Positions 1 to 4,681 of a stretch of 5,840 nucleotides of DNA are shown here, piece by piece. The notes beneath the pieces are model-generated. The model made no database searches, was not told the DNA's origin, and saw only the letters and a list, made by a program, of their open reading frames with translations. The translations under genes were made by a program, and so were the position numbers. The stretch comes from JACJYE01 sp964432875 (lineage in GTDB: Bacteria > Bacteroidota > Bacteroidia > Chitinophagales > Saprospiraceae). Location of the stretch: the NCBI GenBank assembly GCA_964432875.1, contig CAYSPJ010000227.1, positions 1 to 5,840 on the forward strand. The letters are read 5' to 3'. The stretch's first letter is position 1; every line of letters begins with the position of its first letter.

Positions 1-73
1 CCCGCTTTTTAGCGCAGTAGGTTTGCCCAGCAAACCGTTACGGAGCTTAAGCGGGAAGTCCTGGCGGGGTCAC
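1..73. repeat. 73-bp direct repeat, copy 1
   Basis: This sequence recurs at 136-208 with one mismatch (A at 56, G at 191), so 72 of 73 bases agree and the period is 135 bp. Its first 55 bases can fold on themselves: CCCGCTT (1-7) pairs with AAGCGGG (49-55), AGC (11-13) with GCT (45-47), and GGTTTGC (20-26) with GCAAACC (30-36) around a 3-base loop. The last 15 bases (59-73) are one arm of the palindrome at 59-123. The copy begins at the window edge, so its left boundary is not known. No open reading frame explains the conservation. It is probably a dispersed or tandem intergenic repeat. Confidence 0.9.
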
Positions 74-123
74 TAAAAGCCAGAGCTTCTGCTCTGGCTT
101 TGTTCGTTGTGACCCCGCCAGGA
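59..123. repeat. Nested palindrome between the direct repeats
   Basis: The outer arms 59-73 and 109-123 are perfect 15-bp reverse complements with core GGCGGGGTCAC / GTGACCCCGCC. Inside them sits a second perfect hairpin, AAGCCAGAGC (77-86), loop TTCT, GCTCTGGCTT (91-100). The whole could extrude as a long hairpin in DNA or fold as RNA. It has no downstream T-run and no nearby gene, so it is not called a terminator, although the inner hairpin resembles one. Confidence 0.8.
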
Positions 124-135
124 TGAGAAGTCTAT

Positions 136-208
136 CCCGCTTTTTAGCGCAGTAGGTTTGCCCAGCAAACCGTTACGGAGCTTAAGCGGGGAGTCCTGGC
201 GGGGTCAC
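136..208. repeat. 73-bp direct repeat, copy 2
   Basis: This is the second copy of the repeat at 1-73 and keeps the same potential stem-loop. The match stops abruptly at 208: copy 1 continues with TAAAAGCC and copy 2 with AAACGCGG. A 15-bp piece including its left end (TATCCCGCTTTTTAG, 133-147) recurs at 1478-1492. Confidence 0.9.
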
Positions 209-528
209 AAACGCGGGGAAAAGGTGCTGTGCTTTTTGCACCCACTATCGGCACCTGGCAGGACGCTCCGACCAGCAAGCTCCGTAGGAGCGACTGTTTC
301 ATTGGAGGCGGTATCAAAAGATTGGCTCATGGATTAGATGCGCAATTAAAGTTCATTCCACCCCCTTGATCCCCCGCCAGCCCCGTGGAATTCGCTATGC
401 CTAACCCTGGTTTATTCCACAGGGCCAGCCCTGTGAAATAACTGCGTTAGAGGCGAAGCCTCTATTTCACGGAGCCTGTCCCGCCCATAAGGCGGGAGCC
501 AGCGGGCCTCCCCCCCGCCCTGCGGGCA
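209..528. other. Gene-free stretch with a chain of short palindromes
   Basis: No credible coding frame is seen. The stretch contains several hairpins: GCTCC-GTA-GGAGC (279-291), a long one over 412-441 (7-bp CACAGGG/CCCTGTG stem, extended to 13 pairs with one mismatch), AGAGGC-GAA-GCCTCT (449-463) and TCCCGCC-CATAA-GGCGGGA (479-497). The part from 218 to 260 is an imperfect direct repeat of 618-668. The hairpin density and the lack of coding signal point to accumulated intergenic repeats rather than a decayed gene. Confidence 0.6.
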
Positions 529-731
529 CCCCCGCAAGCGCAATGCCGTTGACTTATGAAATTTGCCCCCGCGAATTAGCTCAAGGAGCTTTGTTAGGGT
601 GGGTGCTCATAATCGCAGAAAAAGATTGCTGCGCTTTTTGCATACGCTATCGGGGGATTCACCCGGCAAGCCCCTTTGGAGCAGTAGCTTAGCTTTGAAA
701 CCCTTTTCTGCTGCTAAAACTCGGTCAGGAT

Positions 732-950
732 CGGCCTTATTTGTTTTAGCGGAACCAAGCCGAAAAAACCGCTCGGACAGTGGTCTCCACTGTCCGAAAA
801 CAAAACACTGTATGAGCCTCGAAGCTGCTAAGCGCAATGTCCAAAAGCCTCACAGCCTACAACCTCTACTTAAAGCTAAAATCTTGAGGGCGAGTTTGTT
901 TTGTTTAGGTTTTTTCGGCTTGGTGTAGCGTTAAGAAACAAATAAAGCCG
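732..950. repeat. Long inverted repeat with a central hairpin
   Basis: The arms are 732-770 and 908-950. The inner 17 bases are perfect reverse complements (754-770 with 908-924, core CCAAGCCGAAAAAACC). The outer 16 bases match at 15 positions (CGGC-TTATTTGTTT), with a 4-base length difference between the two blocks. Just inside the left arm is a perfect hairpin, CGGACAGTGG (774-783), loop TCT, CCACTGTCCG (787-796). The structure lies inside the 529-1134 block. Its role is unknown. Confidence 0.8.
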
Positions 951-959
951 TGATTTTTG

Positions 960-983
960 CTTCTTTTCATCTAGGAAAAGAAG
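960..983. repeat. Perfect 9-bp hairpin
   Basis: CTTCTTTTC (960-968) and GAAAAGAAG (975-983) are exact reverse complements around the loop ATCTAG. It lies 10 bases to the right of the long inverted repeat's right arm, within the same block. Confidence 0.7.
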
Positions 984-1326
984 GGCGAGAACGGCCCAAA
1001 GAGCAGCGCCTTAAAGCCGAGCTTCAAAAGAGATGCCTAAACTTCATGCTCCTGCAGCCAAGCATGAAATCTGACGACCCTAGCAAGGTATCTGCCTTTG
1101 GACTTAATTCAACGGCATTGCCCGCCAGCGGGGGAGAGTAGCCACATCTTCGATTTTCAGGATATTATTTTGAAACAGAAGCTGCATCGCGTCTTCCCGC
1201 TTGGCGGGATGTCACTTCGTTCCATTTGAGAACGCCTCATCAAAACAGTAGAGGAGCCGGAGCCCCAGCGAGACGACACCCGCATCATATTGGACAACAG
1301 CACATTATGCTAGCCTGCCTGGAGTG

Positions 1327-1408
1327 TCGTCCCTACGGAACTCTTTCAAGCGTTTGCCTGATCCAGGGACTGGCGTCCCTGGCAAGTAAGCTGTCATCCC
1401 TACGGGAT
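1327..1408. repeat. CCGTAGG-type palindromic repeat cluster
   Basis: Two related imperfect palindromes, GTCCC-TAC-GGAAC (1329-1341) and ATCCC-TAC-GGGAT (1396-1408), flank a perfect hairpin CCAGGGAC-TGGC-GTCCCTGG (1363-1382). In reverse complement they resemble GCTCC-GTA-GGAGC at 279-291: the central triplet and adjoining C/G pairs are kept while arm bases vary, in part with pairing preserved. This is the pattern of a REP-like dispersed intergenic repeat. No adjacent transposase is seen. Confidence 0.6.
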
Positions 1409-1477
1409 TGTTTCCGCCCGGCGTACGGAAAAGCGCAGCAATTCCTGCACGGGATATTGAACACCCTACCCCGCCAG

Positions 1478-1492
1478 TATCCCGCTTTTTAG
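1478..1492. repeat. Fragment of the 73-bp repeat's left edge
   Basis: TATCCCGCTTTTTAG is identical to 133-147, which is the left edge of direct-repeat copy 2 plus three bases. In both places it is preceded by CCCCGCCAG (112-121 region and 1469-1477), with about 11 bases between the two motifs missing here. It marks the right boundary of the repeat-rich region. Confidence 0.7.
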
Positions 1493-1560
1493 TACCCAAA
1501 ATACAGCCATAGGCTTAAAACGCCCCAATTAACAAAGCATTAACAAAACTTCAAAAGCAC

Positions 1561-1595
1561 TTAACGAGTTAAAGAAAAGTCATAGCTTACCTTTG
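1561..1595 (+). promoter_or_regulatory. Candidate promoter for the first DUF1573 gene, with TTAAC palindrome
   Basis: TACCTTTG at 1588-1595 fits the Bacteroidota -7 consensus TAnnTTTG exactly. It would place the transcription start near 1602 and give a leader of roughly 75 bases. No clear -33 TTTG is present at the expected distance. Instead that position holds the palindrome TTAAC-GA-GTTAA (1561-1572), which could be a regulator site. No strong Shine-Dalgarno sequence precedes the ATG. Confidence 0.45.
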
Positions 1596-1676
1596 CTGCG
1601 GCAAAAGCCAAACGCATCAATTGCTGCGGCATAGCGTTAGGAAAAATTAATTTTTAAAATCAAAATCTTTATTCCA

Positions 1677-2216
1677 ATGGTAAAACAGTTCAAAGTACTC
1701 TTTTTCGCTTTGGCAGCAGTAGGCCTGTTGGCAAGCTGCAACAGCGAGAGCAAAGCGCAGAAAGAAGCGCGTGAAGCCCTCGAAAACCCTAACACGGTAC
1801 AGCCGACCCAAGACCCGGCTTTCGCTCAGGAAACTGGTGAGGAAGCGGCAGCGCCGACCGGCCCAACTACCACCATTGCCTTTGACCAAACTGAATATGA
1901 CTTCGGTACGGTACAGGATGGCGAGAAGGTATCTCATGTTTATAACTTCAAAAATACCGGCACTGAGCCGCTTATCCTCAGCAATGCCCGGGGTAGCTGT
2001 GGCTGTACGGTACCCGATTGGCCGCGCGAACCCATCCCTCCGGGCGGCACGGGCAATATCCGCGTAGATTTCGACTCTAAAAACAAGACTGGCAAGCGCA
2101 GCCAAAAGGTGACCATCACGGCGAATACCAACCCGCCGCAAACCTTTATCTACCTCAATGGCGAGGTAGTCGGCGGCGAGAATTCTGCTCAGCCTAACAT
2201 CAACGTTACGCAGTAA
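1677..2216 (+). CDS. DUF1573 domain lipoprotein
   Basis: The product has 179 residues and its function is unknown. Residues 1-21 form a lipoprotein signal: a basic start (MVKQFK), a hydrophobic stretch and the lipobox LASC with the lipidated cysteine at 21. A low-complexity Glu/Ala/Pro/Thr linker follows (about 22-64). The DUF1573 domain (about 65-164, a predicted immunoglobulin-like beta fold) begins with the typical YDFG-V (74-79) and contains the hallmark GSCGCTVP at 106-113, with C108 and C110. The start is chosen because it gives an intact signal sequence. The protein is expected to be membrane-anchored outside the cytoplasm; which membrane and face cannot be told. The CxC pair may bind metal or form disulfides (inference). 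Its domain is 71 of 100 residues identical to that of the next gene, so the two arose by duplication. A strong hairpin follows the stop codon. Confidence 0.93.
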   Translation: MVKQFKVLFFALAAVGLLASCNSESKAQKEAREALENPNTVQPTQDPAFAQETGEEAAAPTGPTTTIAFDQTEYDFGTVQDGEKVSHVYNFKNTGTEPLILSNARGSCGCTVPDWPREPIPPGGTGNIRVDFDSKNKTGKRSQKVTITANTNPPQTFIYLNGEVVGGENSAQPNINVTQ

Positions 2217-2237
2217 GCTTGGGTTCTGACATCAGCC

Positions 2238-2267
2238 AAAGCCTGCGGGGCTAGCCCCGCAGGCTTT
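2238..2267. terminator. Strong hairpin after the first DUF1573 gene
   Basis: AAAGCCTGCGGGG (2238-2250) and CCCCGCAGGCTTT (2255-2267) are perfect 13-bp arms around CTAG, starting 21 bases after the stop codon. Only a weak T-run follows (TTTGATGTT), so it may act as a partial terminator or an RNA-stabilising structure between the two paralogues. Its near-symmetry means it could work in either direction. Confidence 0.7.
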
Positions 2268-2308
2268 GATGTTCCCCCCCTATCCATTAATCTAAAACTT
2301 GATATTCG

Positions 2309-2779
2309 ATGAAAAAGCAATATAATACCCTCCTATCCATGCTGCTGGTAGCCGTAGCGTTGCTGGCGGCCAGCTTCAACCTCCAGGCGCAAGCGAGCGA
2401 AAAAGCGCCTCAAGCGGAGCAGACGCTCCAGCCTGCTATCCCGCTGACGACCATCACTTTTGAAGAAGCGGAAATCGACTTTGGCGTCGTGAAAGAAGGC
2501 GAGCTCGTGTCGCGCACTTTCACCTTGAAAAATACGGGCACCGAGCCGCTCCTCCTCAGCAATGCCCGCGGCTCTTGTGGCTGCACCGTGCCGGCATGGC
2601 CGCGCGAACCGATCGCGCCGGGCGAAACGGCTTCCATCAAAGTGGACTTCAACACCACGCACAAACCTGGCAAGCGCAGCCAAAGGGTGACTATCACCGC
2701 TAATACCGACCCGCCGCAGACGTTTATCTCCCTCAATGGCGAGGTGACCCCTAGCGACCATTCTGAGCATAACCACTAG
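2309..2779 (+). CDS. DUF1573 domain protein, secreted paralogue
   Basis: The product has 156 residues and its function is unknown. It begins with a classical signal peptide (MKKQYN, then a hydrophobic core at about 8-23) with likely cleavage after LQA (27) or AQA (29). There is no lipobox cysteine, unlike the upstream paralogue. The DUF1573 domain spans about 47-146, with IDFG-V at 56-60 and GSCGCTVP at 88-95 (C90 and C92). Its 100-residue domain aligns without gaps to that of the gene at 1677, with 71 identities. The linker between signal and domain is much shorter (about 17 residues). The C-terminus carries three histidines in the last six residues (H151, H154, H156), absent in the paralogue; with the CxC motif this could support metal binding (inference). 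It is probably a soluble periplasmic or secreted protein. No clear TAnnTTTG promoter lies in the 92-bp gap, so it may depend on read-through past the hairpin at 2238-2267. Confidence 0.92.
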   Translation: MKKQYNTLLSMLLVAVALLAASFNLQAQASEKAPQAEQTLQPAIPLTTITFEEAEIDFGVVKEGELVSRTFTLKNTGTEPLLLSNARGSCGCTVPAWPREPIAPGETASIKVDFNTTHKPGKRSQRVTITANTDPPQTFISLNGEVTPSDHSEHNH

Positions 2780-2790
2780 GTTCATTGCGC

Positions 2791-2820
2791 CCTATGAATG
2801 CTCGATGGGCATTCATGAGG
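2791..2820. repeat. 3' UTR hairpin before the terminator
   Basis: ATGAATGC (2794-2801) pairs with GCATTCAT (2809-2816), and CCT/AGG extend the stem past a single bulged G (2817). It lies 11 bases after the stop codon and just before the terminator hairpin at 2831-2866. It could stabilise the mRNA 3' end. No other role is evident. Confidence 0.55.
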
Positions 2821-2830
2821 ATACCAGCGT

Positions 2831-2873
2831 GCGAAGCCTGCGGGGTGATACCCCCGCAGGCTTCGCTTATTTT
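2831..2873 (+). terminator. Rho-independent terminator after the second DUF1573 gene
   Basis: GCGAAGCCTGCGGGG (2831-2845) and CCCCGCAGGCTTCGC (2852-2866) form a perfect 15-bp stem with a 6-base loop, followed by the T-rich TTATTTTAT. The 12-bp arm AAGCCTGCGGGG is identical to that of the hairpin after the first paralogue. It separates the DUF1573 pair from the prenyltransferase gene. Confidence 0.85.
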
Positions 2874-2881
2874 ATCTGCTT

Positions 2882-2914
2882 TTTGACAAATCTGGCCAGC
2901 ATTTCTTATTATTG
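2882..2914 (+). promoter_or_regulatory. Candidate promoter for the UbiA-pyrF pair
   Basis: TTTG at 2882-2885 and TATTATTG at 2907-2914 (one mismatch to TAnnTTTG) are 21 bases apart, which fits the Bacteroidota -33/-7 arrangement. Transcription would start near 2920, leaving a leader of only about 15 bases before the ATG at 2935. The element lies directly after the upstream terminator. Confidence 0.5.
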
Positions 2915-2934
2915 CCGGGCATAATAAAAGACAA

Positions 2935-3798
2935 ATGAAGCATTACCTATCGCTGGTCAAATTTGCACACACCATTTTTGCTTTGCCCTTTGCGCTGTTG
3001 GGCTTTTTCCTGGCTACGCTGGCAACGGGCCAGGGCCTGAGCCTCCGGCTGTTTGTCCTCGTATTGCTGTGCATGGTCTTCGCCCGCAGTGCAGCCATGG
3101 GCTTCAACCGCTACCTCGACCGGGATATCGACCGCAAGAACCCGCGCACGGCGCAGCGGGAAATCCCAGCGGGCGTCATCAGCCCCCGTGCCGCTTTGGC
3201 TTTTGTGCTCGCCATGTGCGGGCTCTTCATCACAACCACCTTTTTCATCAACCCGATCTGTTTTTACCTGTCGCCAGTAGCGCTATTGATCATCCTTGGC
3301 TATAGCTATACCAAGCGCTTCACCGCACTATGCCACTTCGTGCTGGGGCTGGGGCTGTCGTTGGCGCCTATCGGTGCCTACCTGGCCGTAACGGGGCAGT
3401 TTGCGCTGCTGCCCCTGCTCTATTCAGCAGCAGTATTGCTGTGGGTCTCCGGCTTCGATATCATCTACGCCTTACAAGATGAGGAATTTGACCGCTCGCT
3501 GGCATTACGCTCGGTGCCGACAGCCCTGGGGCGCAGCAGAGCTCTGCAGCTGTCCTCGGCCCTGCATCTCGCCTGTACTGTTTTCATCCTGGGGGCTGCT
3601 TACCTTTTGTATCATCAATATCCCGTATTTGGCTGGCTGCACTGGCTGGCGGCGGCCATCTTCATCGGCTTGTTGGCTTATCAGCACACCCTGGTCAAGC
3701 CCCACGACCTGAGCAAGGTCAACTTGGCATTTTTTACGACCAACGGCATCGCCAGCCTGGTTTTCGGCACCTTGGTCATTTTGGACATCTACCTTTAA
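2935..3798 (+). CDS. UbiA-family aromatic prenyltransferase, integral membrane
   Basis: The product has 287 residues, the usual length for UbiA-type prenyltransferases that join a polyprenyl diphosphate to an aromatic ring. The first Asp-rich motif is N58-R-Y-L-D62-R-D-I-D66, followed by RKNPRTAQREIPAG (67-80). The second is D182-E-E-F-D186, preceded by FDIIYALQ. These acidic residues bind the Mg-diphosphate. YSYTKRF (123-129) is another family motif. Roughly eight to nine hydrophobic segments are visible. The protein starts directly with the family's usual N-terminus (KHYLSLVKFAHTIFALPFALLG). It resembles the 4-hydroxybenzoate-polyprenyltransferase-like group found in menaquinone makers, where the futalosine-pathway enzyme MqnP also belongs; a role in menaquinone synthesis is likely but the substrate cannot be read from sequence. 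The pyrF start lies 10 bases after its stop codon, so the two are probably cotranscribed. Confidence 0.93.
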   Translation: MKHYLSLVKFAHTIFALPFALLGFFLATLATGQGLSLRLFVLVLLCMVFARSAAMGFNRYLDRDIDRKNPRTAQREIPAGVISPRAALAFVLAMCGLFITTTFFINPICFYLSPVALLIILGYSYTKRFTALCHFVLGLGLSLAPIGAYLAVTGQFALLPLLYSAAVLLWVSGFDIIYALQDEEFDRSLALRSVPTALGRSRALQLSSALHLACTVFILGAAYLLYHQYPVFGWLHWLAAAIFIGLLAYQHTLVKPHDLSKVNLAFFTTNGIASLVFGTLVILDIYL

Positions 3799-3808
3799 AT
3801 AACAAAGC

Positions 3809-4630
3809 ATGACGCGCAAGCAACTTTTCGAGCAGATTCAAAACAAACAATCCTACCTCTGCGTCGGGCTCGATTCCGAATGGGAGCGCCTGCCCCCCCA
3901 TCTGTTGCCATACGACGACCCGGTGTTCGAGTTCAACAAACAGATTATCGATGCGACCAGTGACTTGTGCGTAGCCTACAAGCCCAACCTGGCTTTCTAC
4001 GAAGCCCGCGGCACCCGTGGCTGGGAATCCCTGCGCAAGACCCTGGATTACATCCCCTCCGAGCATTTCACCATTGCCGATGCCAAACGGGGGGATATCG
4101 GCAATACTGCCTCCCAGTATGCCCGCGCCTTTTTTGAAGCAATGGGCTTTGATGCTATCACCGTAGCGCCTTATATGGGCGAAGACTCGGTCAAGCCCTT
4201 CCTCGCCTTCGAGGATAAATGGGCCATCCTGCTGGCCTTGACCTCCAACCCTGGCAGCGGGGATTTTCAGCTGGATCAGCAGGAAAACGGCCAGCCGCTC
4301 TACGAAAAAGTGATGCGCCGCGCCCAAGGCTGGGGACATCCCGATCAGCTCATGTTCGTGCTAGGGGCCACCCATCCGGAAAAATTCGCCGAGCTGCGTG
4401 CTATCGCGCCCGACAGCTTCTTCCTCGTACCGGGCATAGGCGCGCAAGGGGGCAGCCTGGAGGAGGTCAGCCGCTACGGCTTCAATGGCCAGTGCGGCTT
4501 GTTGGTCAACTCTTCGCGCGCCATCCTCTTCGCCAGCAGCGGCGAGGATTTTGCCGAAAAGGCCCGGGCTGAAGCGTTGAAAACCCAGCAGGAAATGAGC
4601 CGGTTGCTGGAGCAGGCGGGGCTGGGGTAG
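3809..4630 (+). CDS. pyrF: Orotidine 5'-phosphate decarboxylase, type 2
   Basis: This enzyme converts OMP to UMP with release of CO2, the last step of de novo pyrimidine synthesis, in the cytosol. At 273 residues it fits the longer type 2 subfamily rather than the roughly 230-240-residue type 1 form. The catalytic Lys/Asp motif is intact at D91-A-K93-R-G-D96-IGNTA. Other barrel elements are VGLD (19-22), YKPN (57-60, with K58), TVAPYMGED (118-126), LTSNPGSGDFQ (144-154), VPGIGAQGG (207-215) and VNSSRAI (233-239), where R237 should contact the phosphate. It begins 10 bases after the prenyltransferase stop codon. No Shine-Dalgarno sequence is seen; the start is supported by the family-typical N-terminus. 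No other pyr gene is in the window. Confidence 0.96.
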   Translation: MTRKQLFEQIQNKQSYLCVGLDSEWERLPPHLLPYDDPVFEFNKQIIDATSDLCVAYKPNLAFYEARGTRGWESLRKTLDYIPSEHFTIADAKRGDIGNTASQYARAFFEAMGFDAITVAPYMGEDSVKPFLAFEDKWAILLALTSNPGSGDFQLDQQENGQPLYEKVMRRAQGWGHPDQLMFVLGATHPEKFAELRAIAPDSFFLVPGIGAQGGSLEEVSRYGFNGQCGLLVNSSRAILFASSGEDFAEKARAEALKTQQEMSRLLEQAGLG

Positions 4631-4681
4631 GCAAATTGGCGGTCTGTTGTTCATCATCATTCCTCATCCACACCAAGAAAC

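Larger units (their letters stand above)
529..1134. repeat. 606-bp block with inverted ends, possible non-autonomous element
   Basis: The left edge (529-556) and right edge (1105-1134, read in reverse complement) share CCCCCGC, then a short variable part, then the identical 13 bases GCAATGCCGTTGA (540-552 and 1109-1121), then a common TTA. The interior holds further symmetric structures: an inverted repeat 732-770/908-950, hairpins at 774-796 and 960-983, and an 8-bp-arm hairpin at 1043-1068. No transposase and no clear target-site duplication were found. Short frames cross it on both strands (563-928, 607-837, 950-1141) but none has a recognisable domain. It could be a MITE-like or structured repeat element, or two unrelated copies of a short repeat in opposite orientation. 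Confidence 0.4.
1135..1640. other. Gene-free stretch: repeat remnants, then an AT-rich upstream region
   Basis: The first part holds the hairpin TCCCGC-TTG-GCGGGA (1195-1209) and the CCGTAGG palindrome cluster (1327-1408). The frames 1226-1492 (+) and 1305-1499 (-) lie wholly in this repeat material and look spurious. At about 1493 the composition changes to AT-rich DNA typical of a promoter region, leading to the lipoprotein gene at 1677. ATTAACAAA occurs twice (1528-1536 and 1539-1547), and TTGCTGCGGCA occurs twice (1593-1603 and 1621-1631). Confidence 0.6.

Noticed and set aside
1..208. CRISPR array
   Set aside because: There are only two visible units, the repeats are 73 bp long with a palindromic 62-bp spacer, and no cas gene is present.
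607..837. 76-residue minus-strand frame
   Set aside because: It lies within repeat material with no recognisable domain, signal or promoter. Similar short frames would be created wherever the repeat occurs. It is not impossible but not supportable.
563..928. 121-residue plus-strand frame in the 606-bp block
   Set aside because: It covers the long inverted repeat and central hairpin, has a basic low-complexity translation without domain features, and is contradicted by an overlapping minus-strand frame (607-837). It most likely arises from the repeat.
529..1134. Complete insertion sequence
   Set aside because: The ends are inverted, but there is no transposase frame with a catalytic motif and no clear target-site duplication.
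950..1141. 63-residue plus-strand frame
   Set aside because: It crosses two hairpins and ends in the inverted-repeat edge of the block. No family is recognised.
1226..1499. Plus- and minus-strand frames over the palindrome cluster (1226-1492 and 1305-1499)
   Set aside because: Both translate the CCGTAGG repeats and the adjacent repeat fragment and show no protein-like conservation signal.
1..1640. tRNA, rRNA or a known riboswitch in the gene-free region
   Set aside because: No cloverleaf with a T-loop motif and no rRNA-like or known riboswitch core was seen by eye. A covariance-model search was not possible.
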